From assembly GCA_049325415.1 (NCBI GenBank), contig JBMOLL010000144.1, forward strand, positions 67,795-131,794: DNA of 64,000 bases, written 5' to 3'. The translations under genes were made by a program, and so were the position numbers. Within the stretch, counting starts at the first letter, position 1. Each line of letters opens with the position of its first letter. The DNA is from JBMOLL01 sp049325415. GTDB lineage: Bacteria > Bacteroidota > Bacteroidia > Bacteroidales > GCA-2748055. This document shows positions 1 through 7,643 of the stretch, piece after piece. Below the pieces are notes generated by a model, which had not been told where the DNA came from, made no database searches, and saw only the letters and a list, made by a program, of their open reading frames with translations.

Positions 1-527
1 TTCTCAAGCCCCATCATCCCTGCGATAATGTTTTTCGGGAAACGGCGGATGGCCACGTTGTAAGCCTGAACCATTTCGTTGAACTTCCTCCTTTCAACAG
101 CGATTCTGTTTTCGGTTCCCTCCAGCTGTGACTGGAGCTCCAGGAAGTTCTGATTGGCCTTGAGCTCGGGGTACTGTTCCACAGTGACCAGCAGCCGGGA
201 GAGGGCGGAGCTCAGTCCCTGCTGGGCCTGTTCAAACTGGGCGATCGACTCGGGTGTAAGCTTGCTCGCATCTACATTAATGCTGGTGGCTTTGGCCCTG
301 GCTTCGATCACCTGGGTGAGGGTCTGCTGTTCAAAATTAGCATAGCCCTTAACCGTGTTCACCAGGTTGGGGATCAGGTCGGCCCTGCGCTGGTAAACAT
401 TCTCCACGTTGGCCCACTGCCCGCTGACGGCTTCATCCTGCCTTACCAGGCCGTTGTAAAGTCCTACACCCCAGAGTGCCAGTAAAACAATGGCACCGAC
501 GATATACAATGTTGTTCTGTTTTTCAT
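1..527 (-). CDS. lemA: LemA family protein (3' end cut by window edge)
   Basis: LemA proteins are small membrane-anchored proteins of unknown biochemical role with an N-terminal transmembrane helix and a helical bundle. Reading from the ATG at 525-527, the protein has one hydrophobic helix right after the start (residues about 6-27, LYIVGAIVLLALWGVG). It continues with the family's recognisable run (QWANVENVYQRRADLIPNLV, then VKGYANFE and EARAKAT). About 175 codons are visible and the C-terminus lies outside the window. The gene diverges from the DCC-family gene at 671. The family assignment is firm; the cellular function is not known. Confidence 0.9.
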   Translation of the reverse strand, partial: MKNRTTLYIVGAIVLLALWGVGLYNGLVRQDEAVSGQWANVENVYQRRADLIPNLVNTVKGYANFEQQTLTQVIEARAKATSINVDASKLTPESIAQFEQAQQGLSSALSRLLVTVEQYPELKANQNFLELQSQLEGTENRIAVERRKFNEMVQAYNVAIRRFPKNIIAGMMGLE

Positions 528-670
528 TTCTCGTAATTTTTTTGCTAAGGTAAAAAAACTTTCCCGGAAGGCCGGATCAGCGGCAAAATATCGGTGAAAA
601 TTCGGATAAGGGCCACCGGTCACCGGCACTAAGGAAGCGAACAAAGTAAGCCTGCCGGCGTTCTTAAAGC

Positions 671-1042
671 ATGAAGTCCGCACCGGTCATCCTGTTCGAC
701 GGATACTGTCACCTTTGCAGCCGCTCCGTCCGTTTTGTCAAAAGACATTCCCGGCCCGGACGTTTTGTTTTCCTGCCGGTTTCTTCGCCGGAAACGCAGA
801 GCCTGCTTGGGGGGAGTAAGCTTGCTGGGCCCCTGCCTGATACCCTCATTCTTATCTCGGGGGAGGAGATCCTGTTTCGCAGCCGGGCGGCGCTGCGCAT
901 CTCAGCGCAACTGCGTTTTCCCTGGAACCTGGCCACGGTATTTTACCTCTTTCCACGTTTCCTGCGCGATCCGCTTTACGATCTGATCGCCCGAAACCGT
1001 TACCGCTGGTTCGGGAAGAGGGAGAGCTGTTACTTACCGTAA
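671..1042 (+). CDS. DCC-family thiol-disulfide oxidoreductase (DUF393)
   Basis: A 123-residue protein beginning VILFDGYCHLCSRSVRFV. This carries the hallmark D-x-x-C-x-x-C signature of the DCC (DUF393) family, thioredoxin-fold-related proteins predicted to act as thiol-disulfide oxidoreductases. The putative redox pair is C13 and C16. The C-terminal FPRFLRDPLYDLIARNRYRWFG is also typical of the family. No signal peptide is visible, so a cytoplasmic location is inferred. It stands alone between divergent lemA and the downstream two-component genes. Substrate unknown. Confidence 0.88.
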   Translation: MKSAPVILFDGYCHLCSRSVRFVKRHSRPGRFVFLPVSSPETQSLLGGSKLAGPLPDTLILISGEEILFRSRAALRISAQLRFPWNLATVFYLFPRFLRDPLYDLIARNRYRWFGKRESCYLP

Positions 1043-1154
1043 ATAAGTTGTGCAGAACTGTTGTTAAAAAGGGGCCTCCCGCTCCTGCGGGCCTGCAACT
1101 TTTTGCCTAACTTTCCGTGAATTTCAAGATTGCGTTCTCCCTAAAGCCATTCAT

Positions 1155-2111
1155 ATGCTCATCAAACTTGCCATTATCCTGTCCATCTTCCTGCAGGTAC
1201 TGGCCGCCATACTGGCCATCAACCTTGCCCGGGAGGTGCGGTTCAACCGGTCCTGGATCCTGCTCACCCTGGCCCTCCTGCTGATGGCCGTGCGCCGGGT
1301 GGTGGATTATCTTCCCTTTGTGTACCGTGATGTTTCCGAGACCCTGTCGATGATCAATACCTGGATCGCGGTGCTGACCTCGGTGCTGATTACCCTGGGG
1401 ATCTACTTTATCCGGAGGATATTCAGGATGATCGGTCAGGCGGAAGCAGCCCGGCGGTCGATCGATAAGATCGTGCTGAACACGATTATCAAAACCGAGG
1501 AATCGGAAAGGCGGCGCATTGCCCGCGATCTGCACGACGGACTGGGGCCACTGCTATCCAACCTCAAGATGTCGGTGTCGGCACTGGAGCAAAACCCGGG
1601 ACCGGGAGGGAACAGGGAAGTCATTGCCAGCATGAAAGTCGTGGCGGAAGAAGCCCTGTCGAGCATCAAGGAGATCTCCAATAATCTGAGTCCGCACCTG
1701 CTTGACAATTTCGGGCTGCACCGGGCCATTGAAATGTTCATTGAAAAACTGTCGGCCGGAAGCCAGGTGAAATTCCGGCTTCGTTCGAATATCCGTGAAG
1801 TACGCTTTGGCTATAACACCGAAATTGTTACCTACCGTGTGCTTTGTGAACTGATCAACAATTCCCTGAAGCATGCCGGGTCGGAGGAGATAAAAATCAA
1901 TATCTTTGTTAACCTCGACCAGATGATCATCCGTTACCGCGACAACGGCAGGGGGGTCGACCTGAAAGCGGGTGAAACATCGGGACCGGGCATGGGCATC
2001 TCGAATATGGAAACACGCATCCGTTCGCTGGGCGGGGCAATTGAGTTCAGGTCGGAACCCGGGAGCGGCTTTGCGGCGATCATCCAGGTTCCGGTAAAGA
2101 TCAGATCATGA
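1155..2111 (+). CDS. NarL-type sensor histidine kinase (HisKA_3/HATPase)
   Basis: A 318-residue membrane sensor kinase. Three hydrophobic segments lie at about residues 3-23, 34-50 and 70-87, with almost no extracytoplasmic sensor domain. They are followed by a HisKA_3 dimerisation region with the phospho-acceptor in RRRIARDLHDGLGP (H127) and a HATPase_c domain (ELINNSLKHAG, YRDNGRGVD, GPGMGISNMETRIRSLGG). The stop overlaps the start of the response regulator in an ATGA junction at 2108-2111, so the two are translated as a pair. The signal is unknown; the short membrane region suggests sensing within or close to the membrane. Start chosen at the ATG at 1155. Confidence 0.93.
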   Translation: MLIKLAIILSIFLQVLAAILAINLAREVRFNRSWILLTLALLLMAVRRVVDYLPFVYRDVSETLSMINTWIAVLTSVLITLGIYFIRRIFRMIGQAEAARRSIDKIVLNTIIKTEESERRRIARDLHDGLGPLLSNLKMSVSALEQNPGPGGNREVIASMKVVAEEALSSIKEISNNLSPHLLDNFGLHRAIEMFIEKLSAGSQVKFRLRSNIREVRFGYNTEIVTYRVLCELINNSLKHAGSEEIKINIFVNLDQMIIRYRDNGRGVDLKAGETSGPGMGISNMETRIRSLGGAIEFRSEPGSGFAAIIQVPVKIRS

Positions 2112-2755
2112 AATGGAACCTTGTCATCGTCGATAATCACAGTCTCTTCCGTAACGGGCTGAAAGTGCTGCTGCGCACCACCATGAACGACTATCTGGGG
2201 GAGATCTATGAGGCGGAGAGCGGGCCGGACTTGCTCAGGCTCACCGAACGCTGTTCTTTCGACGTGGCCCTGATGGATATTGCCATGCCCGAAATGTCGG
2301 GGATCGAAGCCACGACACGCCTGCTGCGAATCTGCCCGCAGGTGAAGGTCATTGCCCTGACCATGTTCCGCGAACACGATTATTACCTGCAGATGATCCA
2401 TGCCGGGGCATCAGGTTTCCTGGTCAAGGATGCGGAAATCACCGAGGTAAAGGAAGCGATTCTTTCCGTGATGGAAGGCGGGGAATATTTTCCGGGCTCC
2501 GTACTGATTGAACTGCTGAAACGGGAGGAACAGGCAGCCGTGAAAGATAAGGCGGCCGAGCATCTCTCCGACAGGGAGGTGGAGGTGATCAGCCTGATAT
2601 GCAAGGGTCTGTCGAACCAGGAAATGGCCGACCAGCTGTTCCTGAGCAAACGGACGATCGACAACCACCGGGCCAATATCCTGGAGAAAACGGGATGCAG
2701 GAATACAGCCAGCCTGGTGATCTGGGCGGTGAAGAACCGGATTGTGGAAGTATAG
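2108..2755 (+). CDS. LuxR/NarL-family response regulator
   Basis: A 215-residue response regulator. The N-terminal receiver domain (about residues 3-120) has the phospho-acceptor aspartate in DVALMDIAMPEMSG (D57) and the conserved lysine in GASGFLVKDAE. The C-terminal LuxR-type helix-turn-helix (about 150-212) shows LSDREVEVISLICKGLSNQEMA and TIDNHRANILEK. It overlaps the kinase gene by four bases and is its evident partner. Target genes cannot be told from the sequence. Confidence 0.95.
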   Translation: MKWNLVIVDNHSLFRNGLKVLLRTTMNDYLGEIYEAESGPDLLRLTERCSFDVALMDIAMPEMSGIEATTRLLRICPQVKVIALTMFREHDYYLQMIHAGASGFLVKDAEITEVKEAILSVMEGGEYFPGSVLIELLKREEQAAVKDKAAEHLSDREVEVISLICKGLSNQEMADQLFLSKRTIDNHRANILEKTGCRNTASLVIWAVKNRIVEV

Positions 2756-3115
2756 GGGAATTGAGGTTGAGGTTAAGAATGAGGTTGAGGTAAAGAATGA
2801 GGTTGAGAATGAGGTTGAGTCAGCCTTCGCTAAAGCTATGGCTGACGGGGGTTGGTAACCTGCTGATTATGTTGTCTTATCCTTATTCTGATGTAATCCC
2901 TCACTGATCACTCATTTCTCATCACGCATCTCGCGTTTCGCGTCTCCCGTCACGTTCCGCCCGCCGAAGCCTCTGGCTAATGCAGGCGTCACCCGTCTCG
3001 TAAAAAAGCCACAAAGGTTTAACCCAAAGGCGCTAAGACTCAAAGGCTCAAAGTATTGTGCAAAAGGCAAACCTCCCCGTCACTCGTCACTCATCACTCA
3101 TCACGCGTCTCCCAC

Positions 3116-3206
3116 AACCCGTAACCCGTAACCCGTAACCCGCAACCCGTAACCCGTAACCCGTAACCCGCAACCCGTAACCCGTAACCCGTAACCCGTA
3201 GCCCGT
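3116..3206. repeat. Telomere-like AACCCGT heptamer array (13 units)
   Basis: Thirteen head-to-tail 7-bp units of AACCCGT run without a break. Units 4 and 8 read AACCCGC and the last reads AGCCCGT, so the first eight units form two copies of a 28-bp higher-order repeat (three T units, one C unit). One further isolated unit lies at 3291-3297. Purely a sequence observation; function unknown. Confidence 0.93.
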
Positions 3207-3208
3207 CC

Positions 3209-3286
3209 CGGGTTTCCTAAAGCTACGCTTTATCAGAAACCCGAGGATCCTCGAAAAACTACCAAATAAAAATTTGTTGTTTTTCG
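3209..3286. repeat. Three consecutive inverted repeats
   Basis: First, CGGGTTTC (3209-3216) pairs with GAAACCCG (3236-3243), and inside it TAAAGC pairs with GCTTTA around a TAC loop. Second, CGAGGATCCTCG (3242-3253) is a perfect 12-bp palindrome. Third, CGAAAAAC (3252-3259) pairs with GTTTTTCG (3279-3286), with CAAAT/ATTTG nested inside. They sit between two convergent genes and could serve as transcription end signals in both directions, although no clean hairpin-plus-T-run is present. Confidence 0.75.
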
Positions 3287-3305
3287 GGATAACCCGTAAC
3301 CACCC

Positions 3306-5126
3306 TCAGCACAGCACCTTCTCCCTTTCCGCTCTTTCGGCACCTGCAGGCAGATGGCCTTTGATGCGGACACTTTCAGCCACCAGCTCGGCGATATCGA
3401 CCACATCTATCCTGTTCCCCTCGTTAAAGGTCTTCTTGCACAGGGGGCAGCCGGTAACCAGTTTGTCGGGCCCGGGTTCCAGGAGCATCGTGAGTGCCCT
3501 GTCGCGGATCTTTGCTCTTTCGTCGTGCGAAACCTTGAGGTTCCCTAGGCTTCCGCCGCAGCAAACGGCATGTTCCCTTTCCGCTTTAACGGGCAGCAGG
3601 TTGGCCACCTCGCCCAGCACCTGCCGGGGGGCGTCGTAGACCTTGCTTCCCCGGCCCAGTTCGCAGGGATCGTGCCAGGTGACATTCAGCGGCAGGTTTA
3701 CCGTTTCCAGTTTTCCGCTGCGGATAAGGCGAAGGATGAACTCGGAGTGATGGAGGACCTCGACATCTTCAAGAAAATAGTCCTCACGGAATACCTTGTA
3801 ACAGATCGGACAGGAAACAACCAGGGTCTCCGCCCCCGAACGGATGATTCGTTCACGGTTATGGGCCACCAGTTTCCGGGCGGCTTCGTATTGCCCGGCC
3901 TGCATCAGGGGGCGCCCGCAGCAGGCGGCCTTATCACGGTCCATAAACCAGTAGCTGGTCCCCGACTGGTGGAAAATACTTTCCATGGCACTGAGGGTGC
4001 GGGGGGTAAGGTGCGACATGCATCCCGCGAAAAAAACCACGTCCGAACGCTGCACACTGCCCGGGATCTTCAGGTAATCGTAGGTGGAGTTGTATTCACG
4101 CGTGGAGGCAATGCGCTGGGAGATGCGGATATTGGTGAGGTCGATGCCCACCGGGCAGGCCTCCTGGCAGCTTCCGCACAACAGGCAGTTAAAAAGCTTT
4201 TCATCGGTGATCTTGTGGTCCCTGATCTGCTTCAGCACATAAACCGATTGCGTATCACGGATCTGCGCATCAAAAAGCTGGCAGCTGTCGAGGCAGATCC
4301 CGCAGCGCGAGCACGAATGAACCTGGATGGCACTGTAGGAGTTGTATTCCTTTTTCACCCTGATCCCGTACTGCCGGAGAAAGATGAGAAGTACCTCCGT
4401 GGGAATGTGCATGTACCTGGAAAAGGGCAGTGCCAGGAAAAACATGCCGAGGGCAAGGGAATATCCCCACCACAGGGGAAGGCTCAGATGTTCAAGCGGG
4501 AGGCGGGCCATTAGTGACCCGACCGTGCCGGTGAGGAAAGAACCGTTCCCGTAAAGGGCTGCCGAAGACGATTCGGCCAGCAGGCGGAGAGGAAAGATGG
4601 CCCAGAGGGAAATGAGGGCCAGACGGTCGCCCAGTTTCAGGCGGGTGGTCTTTTTCATGCCGAAAAGCCGGCTCCTCATTCGTTTGATCCAGGCCAGGGT
4701 AACTCCCGACAGGATGTAAAGAAGCAGGAGGTCCATGAGGAAACCGAAAAACCGACCGCCGGTAAAGTTATCATCGGGAATGAAATACCGGAAAAAGATG
4801 GGCATGTAGAGTGGAAAGGAAAAGGATCCGTAACGGAAGAGTGTTTCCATATGACCCATTACGATGAGGAGCAGCCAGCCAAAGGCAAAGCTCATGTGCA
4901 TGTACCCCAGTAAAGGATTGACTCTGAATATTTTCCGGTGGAGCAGGCTTTCCATGAATACCTCGGAAACAGCGTTCAGGGTGCGGGAGGTAAAGAGTCC
5001 GTTACGGATCCTGAGTTTGTCGATCTTTGATAAACCCTTCATCCAGATGAAAAAACGCACGGCAAGAATGAGCATCAGGATGCCGAGCCCGAGGGTAAAG
5101 GGGTAGGTGAAAAGATCCGCTTTCAT
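3306..5126 (-). CDS. Membrane-bound heterodisulfide-reductase-like subunit (HdrE/HdrD-type fusion)
   Basis: A 606-residue fusion. About five transmembrane helices occupy residues 1-250, with histidines in membrane segments (for example H77, H92, H240) that could bind haem, as in HdrE/DsrM/NarI-like proteins. Two [4Fe-4S] motifs follow (C272/275/278/282 and C314/317/320/324), then two complete HdrD-type cysteine-rich motifs: C369, C402-C403, C439xxC442 and C488, C522-C523, C560xxC563. The CX31-39CCX35-36CXXC spacing is what binds non-cubane [4Fe-4S] clusters in HdrD. The expected role is electron transfer between the quinone pool and a soluble partner. Its start overlaps the upstream HdrC-like gene by four bases (5123-5126). 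The physiological substrate is unknown; CoM-S-S-CoB is not expected in this organism. Confidence 0.85.
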   Translation of the reverse strand: MKADLFTYPFTLGLGILMLILAVRFFIWMKGLSKIDKLRIRNGLFTSRTLNAVSEVFMESLLHRKIFRVNPLLGYMHMSFAFGWLLLIVMGHMETLFRYGSFSFPLYMPIFFRYFIPDDNFTGGRFFGFLMDLLLLYILSGVTLAWIKRMRSRLFGMKKTTRLKLGDRLALISLWAIFPLRLLAESSSAALYGNGSFLTGTVGSLMARLPLEHLSLPLWWGYSLALGMFFLALPFSRYMHIPTEVLLIFLRQYGIRVKKEYNSYSAIQVHSCSRCGICLDSCQLFDAQIRDTQSVYVLKQIRDHKITDEKLFNCLLCGSCQEACPVGIDLTNIRISQRIASTREYNSTYDYLKIPGSVQRSDVVFFAGCMSHLTPRTLSAMESIFHQSGTSYWFMDRDKAACCGRPLMQAGQYEAARKLVAHNRERIIRSGAETLVVSCPICYKVFREDYFLEDVEVLHHSEFILRLIRSGKLETVNLPLNVTWHDPCELGRGSKVYDAPRQVLGEVANLLPVKAEREHAVCCGGSLGNLKVSHDERAKIRDRALTMLLEPGPDKLVTGCPLCKKTFNEGNRIDVVDIAELVAESVRIKGHLPAGAERAEREKVLC

Positions 5127-5476
5127 AGGCTTTCTATTTCGGGGTGATCATACAGGGTAATCCCTTTTTTGATGAGCATGATGACTGCCCGGGTATTGAT
5201 CCCTCTCGGGCAGACCATGTAGCATTTTCCACAGAGCATGCATTTGTTGATTTCTTCCTCAATGTGGGCGATCTCTCCCCTGCGCAGGAGCATGTTCATC
5301 TTCCGTACATTGAAATCGGTGAGGTTCCCGGCGATGCAGGTGGCTGTGCAGCCTCCGCAGGAATAGCAGTTGCTGAAGCCCGGTTCATGACGGACCACGT
5401 AACGCAGGAGCCGGTTGTCGTTCCGGTCGTATTCGATGGTCCTGGACCTCGCTATGCTGAATCCGAACTTTTCCAT
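5123..5476 (-). CDS. HdrC-like 4Fe-4S ferredoxin subunit (short)
   Basis: A 117-residue iron-sulfur protein with two cluster motifs: NCYSCGGCTATC followed by IAGN, and KCMLCGKCYMVCPRGIN. This is the layout of HdrC, which links HdrB to HdrA. It overlaps the downstream membrane subunit by four bases and starts four bases after the HdrA-like gene stops, so translation is probably coupled. A cytoplasmic electron-wire role is inferred from motifs and context. Confidence 0.85.
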   Translation of the reverse strand: MEKFGFSIARSRTIEYDRNDNRLLRYVVRHEPGFSNCYSCGGCTATCIAGNLTDFNVRKMNMLLRRGEIAHIEEEINKCMLCGKCYMVCPRGINTRAVIMLIKKGITLYDHPEIESL

Positions 5477-5480
5477 GGGC

Positions 5481-6515
5481 TCAGTTTAAGTTCCGCAGGT
5501 AAGTATCAATTTCAAATGCCGCGCAACAGGCATCGCTGCGGCAGTCGTTCAGGTTCCGGGGTCCGCCGCAGCTTCCCGCGATAAAGAGCCCGGGCTGGTG
5601 GGTGACATTATTCCGGAGATGGAAATCGACCGAGCTGATGAAGCCGTCACGGCCCAGCTTGAGGCCGGTCTGACTTGCCAGTTCCTTCGAATCGTCGCTC
5701 AGTTCCATCCCGACCATCAGCACCATCAGGTCGACACTCATGCGGATGGGGCGTCCGGAGAGCGTGTCTTCAGCCTTGATCTGCAGGCTTTTGTCTATGT
5801 TTTCCGAAGCCTCCGAAAGGCGACCCCGGATAAACTGTACTTTGTTGTCTTCCTGGGCAGAGGCATACAGCTCTTCATAGTTCTGTCCGAACATCCTCAG
5901 ATCCATGTAGAAACAGAAGATCTCCGTGGCGGGCAACAGTTTTTTCAGTTCAATGGCCTGTTTGACGGCGGTCACGCAGCAGACCCGGCTGCAGTAGGTG
6001 TTTCCCGTTTTCACATCCCTTGAGCCCACACAATGAATAAAGGCTATCCGCTGCGGCTTCCTGGCCACGAGATCGGTAACGGCATCGGGATTATTAAACA
6101 GGGCTTCCAGATCGACCGAGGTGATCACGTTCTTATAGATCCCGTAGCCGTATTCTTCCTTGCGCTCGGCATGAAAGGTGGAGAAGCCGGTGGCCAGCAA
6201 AACGGCATCGGCGGTTCTTCGGCGGTTTCCGGCCAGCCCGACTTCGTAGTGTCCATCCACCCGTCTGACGCTTTCGGCCCGGGTGCCTGTGATCAGTTCA
6301 AGTCCGGGTCTGGAAGCCAGTTTCTTCCTTAGGGCGAGAATGTCGCTTGCTTCCCGGAAATAGGGAAAAAGCTTGTGCCACTTTTTGAGGTGGCCGCCGG
6401 TCTCAGCTTCCTTTTCAATCAGAACTACGTGATGGCCCAGATCCGTGAGCCTGATGGCTGCTTCGATGCCGGCGATCCCGCCTCCGATAATGGCTACTTT
6501 TTTTTCTTCTGTCAT
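5481..6515 (-). CDS. Short HdrA-like FAD-dependent subunit
   Basis: A 344-residue flavoprotein. The N-terminal dinucleotide-binding motif is VAIIGGGIAGIEAAIRL (residues 7-23) with a following VVLIEKE. The HdrA/QmoA hallmark HCVGSRD...YCSRVCCVTAVKQA lies near the middle, and a C-terminal FAD-binding stretch reads GLFIAGSCGGPRNLNDC. At about 344 residues it is roughly half the length of methanogen HdrA and lacks its extra ferredoxin domains, which makes it closer to QmoA-type proteins. It sits between the HdrB-like and small HdrC-like genes in one operon. Flavin chemistry is likely; whether it bifurcates electrons cannot be told. Confidence 0.87.
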   Translation of the reverse strand: MTEEKKVAIIGGGIAGIEAAIRLTDLGHHVVLIEKEAETGGHLKKWHKLFPYFREASDILALRKKLASRPGLELITGTRAESVRRVDGHYEVGLAGNRRRTADAVLLATGFSTFHAERKEEYGYGIYKNVITSVDLEALFNNPDAVTDLVARKPQRIAFIHCVGSRDVKTGNTYCSRVCCVTAVKQAIELKKLLPATEIFCFYMDLRMFGQNYEELYASAQEDNKVQFIRGRLSEASENIDKSLQIKAEDTLSGRPIRMSVDLMVLMVGMELSDDSKELASQTGLKLGRDGFISSVDFHLRNNVTHQPGLFIAGSCGGPRNLNDCRSDACCAAFEIDTYLRNLN

Positions 6516-6530
6516 GGTTCTGTTTCTGTT

Positions 6531-7622
6531 TCAGGATCCGTAAATCTTTGCACTGCAGGCACTCAGGTAGTCGGGTACTGCCGGCCGGCCAAGGTCCTTC
6601 CCGTTTTTTCCGAGGTATTTCATTTCCGGATCGTAGCCGATCCCCAGTTTATCGAGCAAGGGTTCCGCATCCACCTGGTGCATCTGCAGTCCGAGGTCCC
6701 ATGGATCCCGGCCCATGACCAGCCCGGCCAGTTCCTCATAGGTGAGGACCGGGATACCCGTACCGTCGGCACCGTAAACGCGCCCCTCCATTTCGCCGAT
6801 AGTGTACTGCCATTTGTCCATGAACATAGTGCAGCCGGGACAGTTGGCCACGATCAGGTCTGGACCGAAGGGTTCCATCGCTTCGAATTTTTTGCGGGAG
6901 TTGGAAACCGAATAGCTGCGGTTGGCCTGGATCAGGTACTGCCTGAAACCAAAGCCGCAGCAGTGGCGCCGTTCGGGATAATCGATCACCTCACCACCCC
7001 AGGCCCTGACCATGCCCGAAAGTACATCGGGGAACTCGGCACCGCCGATCCCCTTTTCGGGGAACATCTTGGCATAATGACAGCCTACATGCTCGACAAC
7101 CCTCAGGGCTTCGCCGGTATTCCGGTTCACCAGCGGATGGATAGCCATGGCGGCGATATCCTCTTTCAGCTTATAAACAAGGTCGCTGGTATGAACAACA
7201 AATTCGGGCAGTTCAAAGGTTTTACCGGTGGCTTTGAAAAGATAATCCCTGGTGCGCTCTTCCTCCTCCGGGAAATGTTTCCAGGTATCCAGGATCTCAT
7301 TGTAGATCCCGAAAGAGGTCACACAGGAAACCAGCAGGTTGCGGAATCCTGCTTCGGTCATCAGGGCAAAATGCCGGGCTACGACAGTCTGGATGGTCTG
7401 GAAACGGACAATATCCGAATGGTAGCCAATGCCCGTGCAGGTGGTATGTTCCGGGTCGTCGAATACCGTCTTTCCCATCTTTTCGCGCAGAAGCCACAGA
7501 AGGAACTGTTCCGAAGCAGGGAAGAAGTTCTGCCGGATGCAGCTCCTTGCATAGTAATAATTGTCGGCCGGGATCTCTTTCTGGAATTCCTTCCAGGCAT
7601 TATTTTTTCCATGAAGGTTCAT
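6531..7622 (-). CDS. HdrB-like cysteine-rich (CCG) subunit
   Basis: A 363-residue protein. The C-terminal half has an intact cysteine-rich motif (C181, C221-C222, C261xxC264), as in HdrB and succinate/glycolate-dehydrogenase CCG proteins. The N-terminal half has only scattered cysteines (C28, C62, C100), so the first of HdrB's two motifs looks degenerate. It is cytoplasmic, with no signal or membrane segment. It starts 21 bases after the large HdrC-like gene and ends 15 bases before the HdrA-like one. Probably the catalytic or electron-exit subunit of the complex. Confidence 0.83.
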   Translation of the reverse strand: MNLHGKNNAWKEFQKEIPADNYYYARSCIRQNFFPASEQFLLWLLREKMGKTVFDDPEHTTCTGIGYHSDIVRFQTIQTVVARHFALMTEAGFRNLLVSCVTSFGIYNEILDTWKHFPEEEERTRDYLFKATGKTFELPEFVVHTSDLVYKLKEDIAAMAIHPLVNRNTGEALRVVEHVGCHYAKMFPEKGIGGAEFPDVLSGMVRAWGGEVIDYPERRHCCGFGFRQYLIQANRSYSVSNSRKKFEAMEPFGPDLIVANCPGCTMFMDKWQYTIGEMEGRVYGADGTGIPVLTYEELAGLVMGRDPWDLGLQMHQVDAEPLLDKLGIGYDPEMKYLGKNGKDLGRPAVPDYLSACSAKIYGS

Positions 7623-7643
7623 TTTTGGCGGATTTTGGAGGGA

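Larger units (their letters stand above)
2756..3305. other. Gene-free low-complexity intergenic tract
   Basis: This 550-bp gap lies between the convergent response regulator and the Hdr-like membrane gene and holds no credible gene. From left to right it contains degenerate GAGGTTGAGAAT-like units (about 2760-2820), a TCACTCATCAC/CGCGTCTC-rich tract (about 2900-3000), an AAAGGCnC-rich tract (about 3005-3060), a heptamer array (3116-3206) and three palindromes (3209-3286). ORFs here have repetitive nonsense translations. Confidence 0.8.

Noticed and set aside
1071..1104. Terminator after the DCC-family gene
   Set aside because: CCCGC/GCGGG forms only a five-base stem with bulged flanks before CTTTTT; too weak to annotate as a feature.
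3116..3206. Possible CRISPR array
   Set aside because: Units are 7 bp, uninterrupted and without spacers; there are no cas genes.
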